A DNA stretch of 64,000 nucleotides from Pseudobdellovibrio exovorus JSS (lineage in GTDB: Bacteria; Bdellovibrionota; Bdellovibrionia; Bdellovibrionales; Bdellovibrionaceae). The position numbers were made by a program, and so were the translations under genes. Each line of letters starts with the position of its first letter. Positions within the stretch are counted from its first letter, which is position 1. The stretch covers positions 682,001 to 746,000 of the forward strand of contig NC_020813.1 of assembly GCF_000348725.1 (NCBI RefSeq), in the 5' to 3' direction. Under the pieces are notes generated by a model, which saw nothing but the letters and a program-made list of their open reading frames with translations, was not told the origin of the DNA and did no database searches. Below, piece after piece: positions 36,090-45,907 of the stretch.

Positions 36090-39000
36090 TATGAAGTTGA
36101 CTCATTCTATTGTTGGAACGCTTGTTGTAGCAGGCTTGCTGGGCGGGTCTGTCGCGATGGCTCAACAGACAGGATCTAACCAAAAAAAGGTGACTCTAGG
36201 TGATCTCCTTCGCCGTGCGAAAGAAGAAAGTCGTGGATCAAAGGTCAACCAAATTGAAAAAAAGGCTACTGCTGTACCTAACTCGAATTTAACATTCGAG
36301 AAAAGCCAATCGGCTGTCAATTTGAATGATATCAAGCCTCCTGAGACGTCGCGCATTTATAGCTATGAAAATGCAGACCAAGCTGCATATGAAAGAACAT
36401 TAGATAGTCAAATTAAAGAGCTGTATCAACTGACTCAGCGTTTTAAAGATAGCCCTAATCGTGGTGAGCTTTGGCTGCGCCTAGCTGAGCTATATGTTGA
36501 AAAATCAGCTTTAGTCGATGCTCGAAAACAAAAAGAGTATGATCAAAAGCTGAAAGAGTTTCAAAGTGGTCGCAGTCGTGTACGTCCCACATTAGAAACA
36601 GCTGAGGCCCGCGACTACAATAAAAGAGCGATTCAACTATATGAATGGTTCTTGCGCGATTACCCGAATGATCCAAAAATCAGCCAAGCCTTATTTTTCT
36701 TAGGTTACAATAATTTCGAGATCGGTGAGGTTCAAAAGGGAAGCGCTTACTACAGTCAGTTGACGTCACGATTTCCGAATAGTCCATTTGCCGGAGATGC
36801 TCACTTCGCCGTGGCCGAAAATCTATTTGAAAATGAAAAGTGGGCGGATGCCTATAAAGAATATTCATTTTTAATTAAAGACAATAAGCACCACTTACAC
36901 CTTATTGCTCTGTATAAAGGGGCATGGTGTCTTTATCGTACAGGTAAGACCGAAGATGGGATCAAATACCTTGATTACATTGTAAAATCTGGAGCCCGAA
37001 ACTCTCAGCAGGTTAATCGAGCGACAGGTAGACGGATCGATGGTGCTCGCTTAGAAAATGAAGCCCTAAAAGATCTAGTGATCTTTTTTGCCGACAGTGG
37101 CGATACGAATCGCGCTCTTTCCTATTTTAAAAATGTGAATGGGAAAGAATACTTACCGAGTATTGAAAGACTAGCCTACGTGCTTTCCGATAAAGGGAAT
37201 CGCGAAGGGTCCCGAGAGGCCTTTCGTTATCTGATCAGTCGCGAACCGAATTCGAAAAAAGCTTTCGAATATCAGTACCAGATTGTACAAAATTACTTTT
37301 TTGCGAAGAATTCACCTGAGTTTAAAAATGAGCTTTATAAGTGGATTACAAACTACAACTCAAAGTCGCAATGGTATAACTTACACAGCAGTGACCGCTC
37401 GTTTATCGTAAAAAGCAATCAACTGCGCGAACAGACACTTAGAAATTATATTTTGCAACAACATCAGACAGCTCAAAACTCTAGAGCAGAGTTTTCACGT
37501 CAAAGTGCAGATGAAGGGTACAAGCTTTACTTCCAAGAGTTTGGCAACTCGACCTCTGCTGCAGACATGCGATTCTTCTATGGTGAGCTTCTATACGATA
37601 TGAAGCGCTATTCCGATGCCGCAAATGAATACACAGTTGTGGTCAATCGTTTTCCGAATAGCCAGTATGCCGAAAAGGCATCTCAGAATATCTTGTTGGC
37701 TTTAGAAAAAACGGTGCCGACGGATGCGGAATTCCAAAGAAGAACTGGAAACTCATTAGACCCAGTGCCATTGGACGAACCGACTAAGAAATTTATTGCG
37801 ACCTCTAATTGGTATTTACAGAAATATCCGAAATCTGAAAAAGCGGCCGAGATCAAGTTTCGTATAGGTCGTATTTATTATTTAACAAATAATTTTAATC
37901 CTGCGGAAAAGCAATTCCGTGAGATTGTTCAGCAGCATCCGCGCACGACTTATTCTGAGTACTCAGCTAACTTGTTATTAGATATTTATAATTTGAAACA
38001 AGACTATGTGGGCTTAGAAAAGATTGGGTCTGAGTTATTAGCAGACTCTTCGATTTCTAACGCTAAGTTAGGTGACGATATTCGTGGTGTGATCGAAAAA
38101 GCGAGCTTTAAACAAGCGCAAACTTTCGAGGTAGACAAGAAGTACGCAGAAGCGGCTACTCAATATCAAAGTTTTGGACTACAGAATCCAAAATCAAATT
38201 TAGCAGCTGTCGCTTTTTTCAATGCGGGTGTTAACTTTGAAAGAGCGGGTAAAACAAAAGATGCAGCAAGTAACTACCAGCGGGCTGTAGCCACCAATAC
38301 GACTGGAACTTCTGCTGAAGTAAAATCAAAAGCTAAACGTCTGTTAGCGAAAATTAAACAGGACGCGGGTTCTTTTGAAGAAGCTGCCGTTCTTTACTCA
38401 GATTTATACCGCGAGAACCCAAAAGATCCATTGGCTCCGAACTTTTTGTATAATGCGGCTTTGATGAAAGAAATTGCTGGTAATCCAGCAGAGGCATTTG
38501 ATGATTATAATGCCTACATCAAACTCAATACCAATAAGAGCGAAAATGCAGAAATCGTCTTTAAAATGGCTGAACAGCAAAGACGATTAAAAATGAATGC
38601 AGATTCTTTGGCGAACTATCGTCGCTATTTAGAGCTGCCAGAGGCACGAGTAGATAGACGTATCGAGGCTCAGTACTGGGTGGTCGATTTGTCATCTAAG
38701 TTAGGCCAACGATCGGAACTGGCAACAGCGGAAGCACGTATCAATACATGGAGGAATACTCTACAAGGTGCACGCCGTGAAGCGGCCGGAGTCTATTTAG
38801 CAAAAGTCAGAATCATGCAAAGCCAGCAGAACTTCCAACGCCTAAAAGAAGTGACGATTCCAAGTGTGCCAAGCCAACAAAAAGCGGCGATTGATAAAAA
38901 GCTGGAAATTATGGCTGTTTTAAATGAGCAGTTAGGGCAAGTGATTCAATTGGCATCTCCGGAAGAGATCGTGGACGCCTTATACATTTTAGCTGAAGCG

Positions 39001-39291
39001 AATGAGCATATGGCTTTATCTATCAGAGCTGTTCCTATTCCAGAAAATATCGCGGCTGAAAATCGTCAACAGTATTTAGATGAAGTGAACAAAATCGTGA
39101 TGCCATTTGCGACGAAAGCAGATGAAAGTTACAAGTTGGCTATCGAGCGTGGACAGGATTTGAAGGGCTACAATACTTCGTACCAAAACGCTTATCAGAA
39201 AATGAGTCAAAAGTATCCGGATCAGTATTACAGTGCAAAAGAAACTGTATCAGGAACTCGGGCTATTGATTGGGGAGTTAAAACAAAATGA
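36082..39291 (+). CDS. Large periplasmic TPR protein, GltD/AgmU-like
   Basis: 1069 aa. Signal peptide ending SVAMAQ, a basic/polar N-terminal region, then at least ten TPR or TPR-like repeats to the C-terminus (for example FADSGDTNRALSYF, YDMKRYSDAANEYTVVVNRF, FEEAAVLYSDLYRENP, GNPAEAFDDYNAYIKL). Size, secretion and repeat content match AgmU/GltD, the large periplasmic TPR protein of the Myxococcus gliding complex. GTG start at 36082 (AGGA upstream); an ATG 9 nt later is possible. Overlaps its neighbours at both ends, so translation is coupled. Confidence 0.82.
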   Translation: MNNMKLTHSIVGTLVVAGLLGGSVAMAQQTGSNQKKVTLGDLLRRAKEESRGSKVNQIEKKATAVPNSNLTFEKSQSAVNLNDIKPPETSRIYSYENADQAAYERTLDSQIKELYQLTQRFKDSPNRGELWLRLAELYVEKSALVDARKQKEYDQKLKEFQSGRSRVRPTLETAEARDYNKRAIQLYEWFLRDYPNDPKISQALFFLGYNNFEIGEVQKGSAYYSQLTSRFPNSPFAGDAHFAVAENLFENEKWADAYKEYSFLIKDNKHHLHLIALYKGAWCLYRTGKTEDGIKYLDYIVKSGARNSQQVNRATGRRIDGARLENEALKDLVIFFADSGDTNRALSYFKNVNGKEYLPSIERLAYVLSDKGNREGSREAFRYLISREPNSKKAFEYQYQIVQNYFFAKNSPEFKNELYKWITNYNSKSQWYNLHSSDRSFIVKSNQLREQTLRNYILQQHQTAQNSRAEFSRQSADEGYKLYFQEFGNSTSAADMRFFYGELLYDMKRYSDAANEYTVVVNRFPNSQYAEKASQNILLALEKTVPTDAEFQRRTGNSLDPVPLDEPTKKFIATSNWYLQKYPKSEKAAEIKFRIGRIYYLTNNFNPAEKQFREIVQQHPRTTYSEYSANLLLDIYNLKQDYVGLEKIGSELLADSSISNAKLGDDIRGVIEKASFKQAQTFEVDKKYAEAATQYQSFGLQNPKSNLAAVAFFNAGVNFERAGKTKDAASNYQRAVATNTTGTSAEVKSKAKRLLAKIKQDAGSFEEAAVLYSDLYRENPKDPLAPNFLYNAALMKEIAGNPAEAFDDYNAYIKLNTNKSENAEIVFKMAEQQRRLKMNADSLANYRRYLELPEARVDRRIEAQYWVVDLSSKLGQRSELATAEARINTWRNTLQGARREAAGVYLAKVRIMQSQQNFQRLKEVTIPSVPSQQKAAIDKKLEIMAVLNEQLGQVIQLASPEEIVDALYILAEANEHMALSIRAVPIPENIAAENRQQYLDEVNKIVMPFATKADESYKLAIERGQDLKGYNTSYQNAYQKMSQKYPDQYYSAKETVSGTRAIDWGVKTK

Positions 39292-40121
39292 GATATCTAA
39301 TTGTTTTTGTATTAGCTTTAGGGCTTTGGGGATGTTCATCAACACAGGAGCAAACGTCTTCGACGTTGACGGAACCACAGTTAAGCGAAATCGACTTGTT
39401 AGATGCCGAGACCAAGCCACAGGTGGCAGCACCAGTGGCTACGCCTCCAACGACAAGTATTCCGGCTGAACTCCAGCAGGCATTAGCTTCTGGAAATTCT
39501 GATCGTATTAAATCAGTAAGTCAGAGCATTCTATTGGGTGATAATAAGAACGTTCCGGCTTTAAATGCCTTAGCGATGAGTTATTACAATTCGTCGCAGT
39601 TGAATGCTGCAACCGTGTTGTTAGATAAAGCTGTTGTGCTGTCACCGCGGGCTTCGGAAGTTCATAATAATATTGGAGTTGTTAGACTTGCGCGCGGGGA
39701 TAAAAGTGATGCCATTGTTTCATTTCAAAAAGCGTTAGAGCTTAACCCAGACAGTTATATCGCGGCTTCTAACTTGTCGAGTATTTATCTGCGCGAAAAA
39801 GACTTCATTAAAGCGATCCCTGTTTTGTCTACATTTGTGAATAAAGGCGCGGCGGACTTGGACGGGCGTAGCAATTATGCTGTGGCTTTAGCAGCTACCG
39901 GCAAGACATCAGATGCCGTGGCTATATATGATAAAATTCTGCAAGAAAAACCAGATCATAAAAATGCTATGCTGAATTATTCAATTTTGTTGATTGAAAA
40001 ACAGCAGAAGTATCAAGAGGGACTAGACCTGCTGAACAGACTAAAGTTTGTAGGTTCTGCGAATGAGTCTCGCCAGTTAATAAATGATTTGGAAGTTAAA
40101 GCAAAAGCTGGTTTAAAATAG
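39288..40121 (+). CDS. TPR lipoprotein, GltE/AglT-like
   Basis: 277 aa. Short signal with lipobox LWGC (Cys16), Pro/Thr-rich tether (~45-58), then about five TPR motifs (VPALNALAMSYYNSSQ, VHNNIGVVRLARGD, YIAASNLSSIYLREKD, DGRSNYAVALAATGK, KNAMLNYSILLIE). Likely an outer-membrane-anchored scaffold. ATGA overlap with the large TPR gene. In Myxococcus the GltD and GltE homologues are likewise TPR proteins of the same complex. Confidence 0.82.
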   Translation: MRYLIVFVLALGLWGCSSTQEQTSSTLTEPQLSEIDLLDAETKPQVAAPVATPPTTSIPAELQQALASGNSDRIKSVSQSILLGDNKNVPALNALAMSYYNSSQLNAATVLLDKAVVLSPRASEVHNNIGVVRLARGDKSDAIVSFQKALELNPDSYIAASNLSSIYLREKDFIKAIPVLSTFVNKGAADLDGRSNYAVALAATGKTSDAVAIYDKILQEKPDHKNAMLNYSILLIEKQQKYQEGLDLLNRLKFVGSANESRQLINDLEVKAKAGLK

Positions 40122-40134
40122 GGATGGAGTTATG

Positions 40135-40434
40135 ATGAAACTGCTTAGAATCTTCTGCTTTACAACTCTGAGTATGGGTATTGGCCTGTCGTCTGCTTTT
40201 GCGCAAACGCCGGCGCCATCAACTCAACCGCAGCAACAAAATCGTCAAGAGACGGTACAATCCTTAAACTTTGAAGATGAGCTTGTTGAAGGTACGGCGC
40301 AAAAGCCCGAATTCTTTTATCTATTCCAACAAAAAAACTTCAATTACAAAAGATTGATTAAACTCAGAGAAAACTTTCTGCCAGAAATGCGCCGAACCTC
40401 TGAGGATATCCAAAGGCTCAGAGGTGGTCGTTGA
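40135..40434 (+). CDS. Small secreted protein of the Glt-like cluster (CglF/GltF-like?)
   Basis: 99 aa. Signal peptide (cleavage after SSAFAQ), Pro/Gln-rich spacer, then a compact conserved-looking segment with FEDELVEGTAQKPEFFYLF and IKLRENFLPEM. This pattern recalls small secreted proteins coded beside Agl/Glt genes in other deltaproteobacteria (CglF or GltF); that match is from memory and weak. The second of two adjacent ATGs is preferred because GGAG is 5 nt upstream of it. The last bases overlap the next gene. Confidence 0.65.
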   Translation: MKLLRIFCFTTLSMGIGLSSAFAQTPAPSTQPQQQNRQETVQSLNFEDELVEGTAQKPEFFYLFQQKNFNYKRLIKLRENFLPEMRRTSEDIQRLRGGR

Positions 40435-42392
40435 AATCTCCTCTTGTTTTTCGTGTCTTCAAAAAAGATCAAATCCATGTTGTTAAGCAATACATAGATG
40501 AAGATCGTATCACTGTCGGTAATGGCGGTGATGTTCATATTGATTTAGATTCAAATGAAGTTTCTCCGATTCACTGCCTTGTTGAAAAACGCGACAATCA
40601 ATATTTTCTATGTGATTTGGGTTCTACTCAGGGCACCTACAAAAATGGACAACGTATTTTAGATGAGGCCTTACAATCGGGTGACTCCTTTCAGGTGGGT
40701 CCATTCCATGTTTTCTTTTTCATCGGAGTGCCAAAGGCGGATCAAGTTGTTGCTCCACCCGTGGCAGCGCCAATACACACTGAAATTGCACGTCATGAGT
40801 CAGCACCTGTAGTTGCGGCAACAGCCGTAGCCACAGCGGGAGTAGCAAGAGCCGCTGTAACAGCGACACGCAAAAGAAAAAAAGGACAGAAGACTTTTCC
40901 TCCTCCAAGCAAGGTGACGGACTTACGTGAACATTTAAAAGTAGGTTCTGGTCCACGTGTAGAAGTATTGGTGGCATGGAAAGAGCGTATTCTTGAAACA
41001 TATCACTTCACTGGTGGTGGCAAAAAAACATTGGGGCCAGATGGTGACATCAAAGTGCCGCAAGGAGCTGCGCCGAAGAACTGGGAACTATTAGATTTAA
41101 GTAATGGGGCCGTGATTCATACGACCAGTGAAATGTCGATTGAGCGTTTAAAAGATGGTGAGGTATCACACCAAAGCACTGGCGATTATCGCCTAGGGCA
41201 AGGCGAAGTTTGTTTTATTGAGTTAATCAATGGGATGCAATTGATTGTGCGTTTTGCGCCAAAAGCTCCGGCTTTTGTGATGGCATCTCCGATGGTACTA
41301 GGTTCATCTGAGTTTGCGGGAGTATTAGCCGCTTTAATTATTGCAGTATTAACAAGTCTAATTGTATCGGTGAATAAGCCTAAAGATGCAGTGGTAGAAA
41401 CGGAAGTTGAGCGTTTAGCACAGATTACTTTTGTAACGCCGACGGCTCCACCACCACAAACTGTTTCAGATGTGGCTCCGCCAACGCCACCTCCAGCTCC
41501 GGAAGTGAAAAAAGTAGAACCTGAACCGATCAAAAAAGCGATCATGTTAGACGAAACGAAAAGCAGTCAGACTTTGGGTGAAACAAAGGCTTCAGCTAAC
41601 AAAGCACCACAAGAGGCTCAAAAAGAATCAGGTAAAGCAGCAGAAGTTAAGCCGAAGGATAATAATTTAACTACAAAAATGTTCACTTCGACCAAGCAGG
41701 GTGGCGCTGTACAAACAGGCCAAACTACCGGCGCTAATGCGCAAAGTGCCGAGCCAGATAATACAAACTCAGGCTTACTGGCCGCATTTGGCGAGGGCGG
41801 TGCTCGTTCGAAGTTAGATCAAGTCTACAGCGGTGCTGGTGAACTTATCGGTACGGCAGAAAAGGCCCAAGGTGTTTCTGGTTTTGGAAATACACGTGCT
41901 GGCGATGACTTTGGTTCACAAATCAAAGACACAGGTGCAGGCGGAGTCGGCACAGCAACTGAGGGTATTGCGGGCGTTGGAACTAAGGGACGTGGAACAG
42001 GTATGAGTGGCTACGGCGGCGGTGCAGGTTTTGGTGATAAAGACCGCGTCCAAATCGCTGCAGGTGGAAATGAAGAAGCTTTTATTGGCTCGATTGATCG
42101 CGAAGCTGTTCGTAGAACAGTTAGATCAGCGTTGCAACAATTCAAATCATGTTATGAACGTGAATATCGTGTGAATAGCAGCTTAGAAGGTAAGTTGGTA
42201 TTAACGTGGGAAATCCACACACAAGGTGTAGCGCGAAATGCACGAGTAAATAGTGATAGATCAACAATGCGTAATACCTCTATAGAAGAGTGTATTAAGG
42301 CAAGAATATTAGGATTAAGATTCCCAGAGCCTCCACCAGGTACGGCTGCTGAGGTAACTTATCCATTTGTATTTCAAGGACAAAAACTTTAG
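40431..42392 (+). CDS. FHA / transmembrane / TonB-like protein, GltG-like
   Basis: 653 aa, TTG start overlapping the previous stop (TTGA), with GAGG upstream. N-terminal cytoplasmic FHA domain (~20-100; ITVGNGGDVHI, EVSPIHCLVEK, STQGTYKNG), a second beta-rich region (~175-285), one TM helix (~293-315), a Pro-rich periplasmic linker (PTAPPPQ...PPTPPPAPE), a Gly-rich segment (GMSGYGGGAGFGDKD) and a C-terminal AgmX/PglI-type TonB-like domain (RTVRSALQQFKSCYERE...LRFPEPPPGTA). Same architecture as GltG: it can carry force or a phospho-signal from cytoplasm to the outer-membrane parts. Confidence 0.87.
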   Translation: MKSPLVFRVFKKDQIHVVKQYIDEDRITVGNGGDVHIDLDSNEVSPIHCLVEKRDNQYFLCDLGSTQGTYKNGQRILDEALQSGDSFQVGPFHVFFFIGVPKADQVVAPPVAAPIHTEIARHESAPVVAATAVATAGVARAAVTATRKRKKGQKTFPPPSKVTDLREHLKVGSGPRVEVLVAWKERILETYHFTGGGKKTLGPDGDIKVPQGAAPKNWELLDLSNGAVIHTTSEMSIERLKDGEVSHQSTGDYRLGQGEVCFIELINGMQLIVRFAPKAPAFVMASPMVLGSSEFAGVLAALIIAVLTSLIVSVNKPKDAVVETEVERLAQITFVTPTAPPPQTVSDVAPPTPPPAPEVKKVEPEPIKKAIMLDETKSSQTLGETKASANKAPQEAQKESGKAAEVKPKDNNLTTKMFTSTKQGGAVQTGQTTGANAQSAEPDNTNSGLLAAFGEGGARSKLDQVYSGAGELIGTAEKAQGVSGFGNTRAGDDFGSQIKDTGAGGVGTATEGIAGVGTKGRGTGMSGYGGGAGFGDKDRVQIAAGGNEEAFIGSIDREAVRRTVRSALQQFKSCYEREYRVNSSLEGKLVLTWEIHTQGVARNARVNSDRSTMRNTSIEECIKARILGLRFPEPPPGTAAEVTYPFVFQGQKL

Positions 42393-42404
42393 AGGAGGCT
42401 TAAA

Positions 42405-43061
42405 GTGAACCAGTTAGAAAATGTAAATCCGATAGCAAGAGCATTTATTGAAGGCGGATTTGTCATGTACGTGATCTTGGTCATTGCAGTTGTGACCGTG
42501 ATTCTTGTTGTCGAAAGATTTATGGCATTAAGATCGCTAAGAGTAGATAAGAAAGAATTCACTGATCATATTTTTAAAATGATTATTAATGGTGATATGC
42601 GCCAGGCGGTATCATTCTGCGATACGAAGTCGACTCCACTATCAAACACAGTGAAGGCGGGTTTAGTTCAGGTGATGAATAAAAGACCTGACGAAGAAGT
42701 TCAGGTGGCGATGGATGCCGCTGTTCTTAGAGAGATGCCAAAATTAGAAGGATTTACCTCTTTCTTAGCTGTTTTGGGTAATATTGCGGTACTTGCCGGA
42801 TTATTAGGAACGATCATCGGTATGATCGGTTCATTCCGTGGTGTGGCGATGGCAGATCCTGCGACAAAAGCTCAGCTACTTTCACAAGGTATTTCGCATG
42901 CCTTGAATTGTACGGGTTTTGGTTTGACAGTGGCGATTGTAGCAATCGTATTTTATGGTTTATTCCAGCACATGATTCAAAAAGCTGAAAATGAAATGCT
43001 AGAAACAAGCATGTCACTATTAAACTTAGTTTCAGCGAATCGCGATAAATTAAGAGATTAG
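42405..43061 (+). CDS. aglR: TolQ/ExbB/MotA-family proton-channel subunit, AglR-like
   Basis: 218 aa with three TM helices (~19-37, ~122-145, ~160-182) and the TolQ core GNIAVLAGLLGTIIGMIGSF and LNCTGFGLTVAIVAIVFYG. GTG start with AGGAGG. Together with the two ExbD/TolR proteins that follow it would form a proton-driven stator, as AglRQS does for Myxococcus gliding. It could alternatively be a Tol-Pal or Exb motor, but no tolA, tolB, pal or TonB receptor is present and Glt-like partners are. Confidence 0.88.
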   Translation: MNQLENVNPIARAFIEGGFVMYVILVIAVVTVILVVERFMALRSLRVDKKEFTDHIFKMIINGDMRQAVSFCDTKSTPLSNTVKAGLVQVMNKRPDEEVQVAMDAAVLREMPKLEGFTSFLAVLGNIAVLAGLLGTIIGMIGSFRGVAMADPATKAQLLSQGISHALNCTGFGLTVAIVAIVFYGLFQHMIQKAENEMLETSMSLLNLVSANRDKLRD

Positions 43062-43098
43062 TTTTTAGAAGTTACGGATAGGCAGAAAGCGGTAAAGC

Positions 43099-43569
43099 AT
43101 GGCGCACATAGATACATCAGGAAAAGGTCGAAATACCAATGTGGATTTGAATCTTGTTCCTTTTATTGACTTGATGTCTGTTTTGATTACGTTTCTGCTG
43201 ATTTCGGCAGTATGGACACAAGTTTCTATGATTCAGTTGGGAGCTTCGTTTGCTTCGCCGAAAGACTCTACAAATACCGAGTACAAAGTGCCTCCTCACG
43301 AAGACTTGGTATTTCGCTTAGATGTGGTGTCAGCAGGTTATGTGCTTAAATTTGGTACGCAAACAAAGCCTATTCCGAAGCGCAATAATGAATACGACAC
43401 GCAAACTCTATTAACCGAGTTGCAACGTGTGAAACAAGCTTATCCTGATAAAAACAATGTGAAGATCTCAATAGCAGATGAAATTTTATATGAAAATGTA
43501 ATCGCGGCTATGGATACTGGTTTACAAGCAGGGTTTTCTCCTGAGTTGTTAACAGGAGGACCTCGCTAA
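43099..43569 (+). CDS. TolR/ExbD-family stator subunit (first)
   Basis: 156 aa. Short basic N-terminus, one TM helix carrying the proton-binding Asp in VPFIDLMSVLITFLLI (Asp24), then a periplasmic domain. In Myxococcus the AglQ and AglS subunits are both of this family and act with AglR; which is which cannot be decided here. The next gene's start overlaps its stop (TAATG). Confidence 0.86.
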   Translation: MAHIDTSGKGRNTNVDLNLVPFIDLMSVLITFLLISAVWTQVSMIQLGASFASPKDSTNTEYKVPPHEDLVFRLDVVSAGYVLKFGTQTKPIPKRNNEYDTQTLLTELQRVKQAYPDKNNVKISIADEILYENVIAAMDTGLQAGFSPELLTGGPR

Positions 43570-44174
43570 TGGCAATTTATAAACCGGGGCAGCGCCATAG
43601 AAATCACAATCTTCTAAAAAGAAGAATGAATCGCCGAGGTGTTACGGCTATTTTGTCGTTAACGGCCATGGTGGATATGTTTACAGTACTCGCTATTTTC
43701 CTTTTGCAAAATTACAACTCAACAGGTGAGATTCTGTATCTTCCGAAGGAAGTGACACTTCCTACAGCCAATCGTGTGGTGGATTTAAAACCAGCGCTCG
43801 TGGTGACAGTTTCTACACAAGAGATATTGATTGATACGACTCCTGTCGCTACATTTGCTGAAGTGCAAGCGTCACGCACATGGGTCATCCCAGGTTTACG
43901 TGATCGGGCAAAAGAGATGATTGAAAAAGCTCGTCTCGATCAAGCAGCTCAGTTACAAAATCGTGTGAGCAACGTGGTTGATCAGACTTTAGGAAATAAA
44001 ACAGAAGATCCAAATCAGTGGAAAAAAGTAACAATTCAGGCCGACAAGTCAGTGGATTATCTGACGTTAAAAAAGATAATGTACTCTATATATGAGGCCG
44101 GTGGCGGTCCTATTAATTTTGCGGTCGCGAAAGATTTAAGTAAAGACGATGCGACTTCAAACGCCGAAAATTAA
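43569..44174 (+). CDS. TolR/ExbD-family stator subunit (second)
   Basis: 201 aa. Basic N-terminus (RHRNHNLLKRRMNRRG), TM helix with the conserved Asp in SLTAMVDMFTVLAIFLLQ, then a periplasmic domain longer than in its neighbour with a helical insertion (~110-150). Two different TolR-type proteins beside one TolQ is the AglR-AglQ-AglS arrangement. Its end overlaps the LptC-like gene by 26 nt. Confidence 0.86.
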   Translation: MAIYKPGQRHRNHNLLKRRMNRRGVTAILSLTAMVDMFTVLAIFLLQNYNSTGEILYLPKEVTLPTANRVVDLKPALVVTVSTQEILIDTTPVATFAEVQASRTWVIPGLRDRAKEMIEKARLDQAAQLQNRVSNVVDQTLGNKTEDPNQWKKVTIQADKSVDYLTLKKIMYSIYEAGGGPINFAVAKDLSKDDATSNAEN

Positions 44175-45129
44175 TAAATATTCAATTTTATTTTTTTTAC
44201 TTGTTGCTTTCATTTTTCTTGAAATCATCATTATGTCTCCGAACTTACTTGAGCAAACAAGTGACGAAGAGGCCGCATTTGAAGCGACCCGCTTAGCTGC
44301 TCAGAATCAAGAGCAAAAGTCAGGTTCTATAGAACAAAAACTACAAGGAGTGCACCTTGTAGAGAATGCCGAAAATGAAAAAGGATGGGAGCTTTTTGCT
44401 CACGAAGCCATTGGTAGTGCGGATTCTAAATGGGTTGTGAAGGAAGTTAAAGTTCACTTCTTTAATGAGAACAAACTCAGCTTCACCGTTACCGGAGACG
44501 TTGGTGAAGTGGATGGTGAAACGAAAGATATGGTGATTCGTGGGAATGTGACCACGACAAGTACGAATGGCTATTTCTTTAATACAGATACCTTACGCTA
44601 TACGGCTAGTAACAAGATGATGAGCAGTCAAGATAAGGTGATTATGCGTGGTCCACCAGATAATCATGGTGAAGGCTTTAAACTGACGGGTGAAAAGTTG
44701 CAGGTCGATATTGCACAAAATAAAATGTCGATCTTAGAAAAAGTCGTCGCAACTAAAAAAATAGACGGAAAAGACTTTAAGCTGACCTCGGTGCGCGCTG
44801 ATTTTTACAATACGAATCAAGAGGCCACATTTTCAAAAGATGTAAGAATGAATTTGGGTACAATGCATTTGAATGCACCTGTAGCACATTTCAAATACTC
44901 GCAAGCGAATAAGTCTTTGATGCGAATTCTCTTGCAACAAGGTGTGCAGTTATCTGATGAAGATAAACGTGGCTTCAGTGAAGAGTTAGAACTGAATCTT
45001 TTAGAAAATAAGATGACCATGCGTGGTCGGCCCAAGGTCCAGCAAGGTGAAGATGAGATCAGCGGTGAAGAAATCGTCTTTATCGATGGCGGAAAAAAAG
45101 TTAAGATAAACAAGTCTTCGAAAAAGTAG
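44149..45129 (+). CDS. LptC-LptA-like fused LPS transport protein
   Basis: 326 aa. N-terminal TM anchor (~12-31), then an LptC-type region (~65-205, beginning KGWELFAHEAIGS with repeated beta-strands such as GDVGEVDGETKDMVIRGNV) and a second OstA/LptA-type region (~206-320, ADFYNTNQEATFSKDVRMNL...ISGEEIVFIDGGKKVKI). Typical LptC is about 190 aa, so the extra ~120 residues look like a fused half LptA. It would form the periplasmic bridge carrying LPS from the inner-membrane LptB2FG. lptB follows 34 nt downstream. Confidence 0.8.
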   Translation: MRLQTPKINKYSILFFLLVAFIFLEIIIMSPNLLEQTSDEEAAFEATRLAAQNQEQKSGSIEQKLQGVHLVENAENEKGWELFAHEAIGSADSKWVVKEVKVHFFNENKLSFTVTGDVGEVDGETKDMVIRGNVTTTSTNGYFFNTDTLRYTASNKMMSSQDKVIMRGPPDNHGEGFKLTGEKLQVDIAQNKMSILEKVVATKKIDGKDFKLTSVRADFYNTNQEATFSKDVRMNLGTMHLNAPVAHFKYSQANKSLMRILLQQGVQLSDEDKRGFSEELELNLLENKMTMRGRPKVQQGEDEISGEEIVFIDGGKKVKINKSSKK

Positions 45130-45163
45130 ATAAGTAAATCACGTAAGTAGATCGGGAAATGAT

Positions 45164-45889
45164 ATGGCCAGTACGCTGAAAATCAATAAAATATCGAAGC
45201 AGTATGGTGGACGCCAAGTTGTGAAAGAGGCCACTTTTGAAGTGGAGTCAGGTCAAGTTGTGGGTCTTCTTGGTCCCAACGGAGCTGGTAAAACAACATC
45301 CTTTTACATGGTTGTGGGTTTAGTTAAGCCGGATGAAGGCGAGATTCTATTGAACGACACGAATATCACGACATTCCCCATGTACAAACGTGCACGTACA
45401 GGCTTAAGTTATTTGGCGCAAGAGCCCAGCATTTTTAGAAAATTAACAGTTGAAGAAAATATCTTGGTGGCTTTAGAGGCCCATGGTTTTAGCTCTCAAG
45501 ATAAGCGCGAAAAATTAGAGCTTTTACTACAAGACTTTCGTGTGAACCATATTCGTGAATCCTATGGATATGCATTATCCGGTGGTGAAAGACGGCGTGT
45601 TGAAATCGCACGTGCGTTGGCCGGAGATCCGCACTTTCTACTGCTAGATGAGCCATTTGCCGGTATCGATCCGATTGCCGTAGCTGATATTCAGAATATT
45701 ATTCGTGAACTCAAGGCCAAAGGTATAGGAGTTTTGATCACAGATCATAACGTGCGTGAGACTTTGGGCATTTGCGATTATGCTTATATACTAAAGGACG
45801 GACAGATTCAGGTCGCCGGAACATCAAATGAAATTGCCAATTCAGAGTTGGCACGAAAATTTTATTTGGGCGAGAACTTCCGACTATAA
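45164..45889 (+). CDS. lptB: LPS export ABC transporter ATPase LptB
   Basis: 241 aa. Walker [13 protein letters not shown]-loop [12 protein letters not shown], signature [15 protein letters not shown], Walker [14 protein letters not shown] and H-loop [10 protein letters not shown]. The string [19 protein letters not shown] is characteristic of LptB. The order LptC/A-like, lptB, rpoN, hpf is shared with many Proteobacteria. Powers LPS extraction from the inner membrane. Confidence 0.97.
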   Translation: MASTLKINKISKQYGGRQVVKEATFEVESGQVVGLLGPNGAGKTTSFYMVVGLVKPDEGEILLNDTNITTFPMYKRARTGLSYLAQEPSIFRKLTVEENILVALEAHGFSSQDKREKLELLLQDFRVNHIRESYGYALSGGERRRVEIARALAGDPHFLLLDEPFAGIDPIAVADIQNIIRELKAKGIGVLITDHNVRETLGICDYAYILKDGQIQVAGTSNEIANSELARKFYLGENFRL

Positions 45890-45907
45890 GGAGATAATGG
45901 GGTCCCA

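Noticed and set aside
36082-39291. Mobile or horizontally acquired origin of the TPR cluster
   Set aside because: Base composition and codon use look like those of the neighbours, and flanking genes are core metabolism without repeats or junctions.
42405-44174. Tol-Pal or ExbBD transport motor
   Set aside because: No tolA, tolB, pal or TonB-dependent receptor is near, while FHA/TonB-like, TPR and barrel genes of Glt type are directly adjacent.
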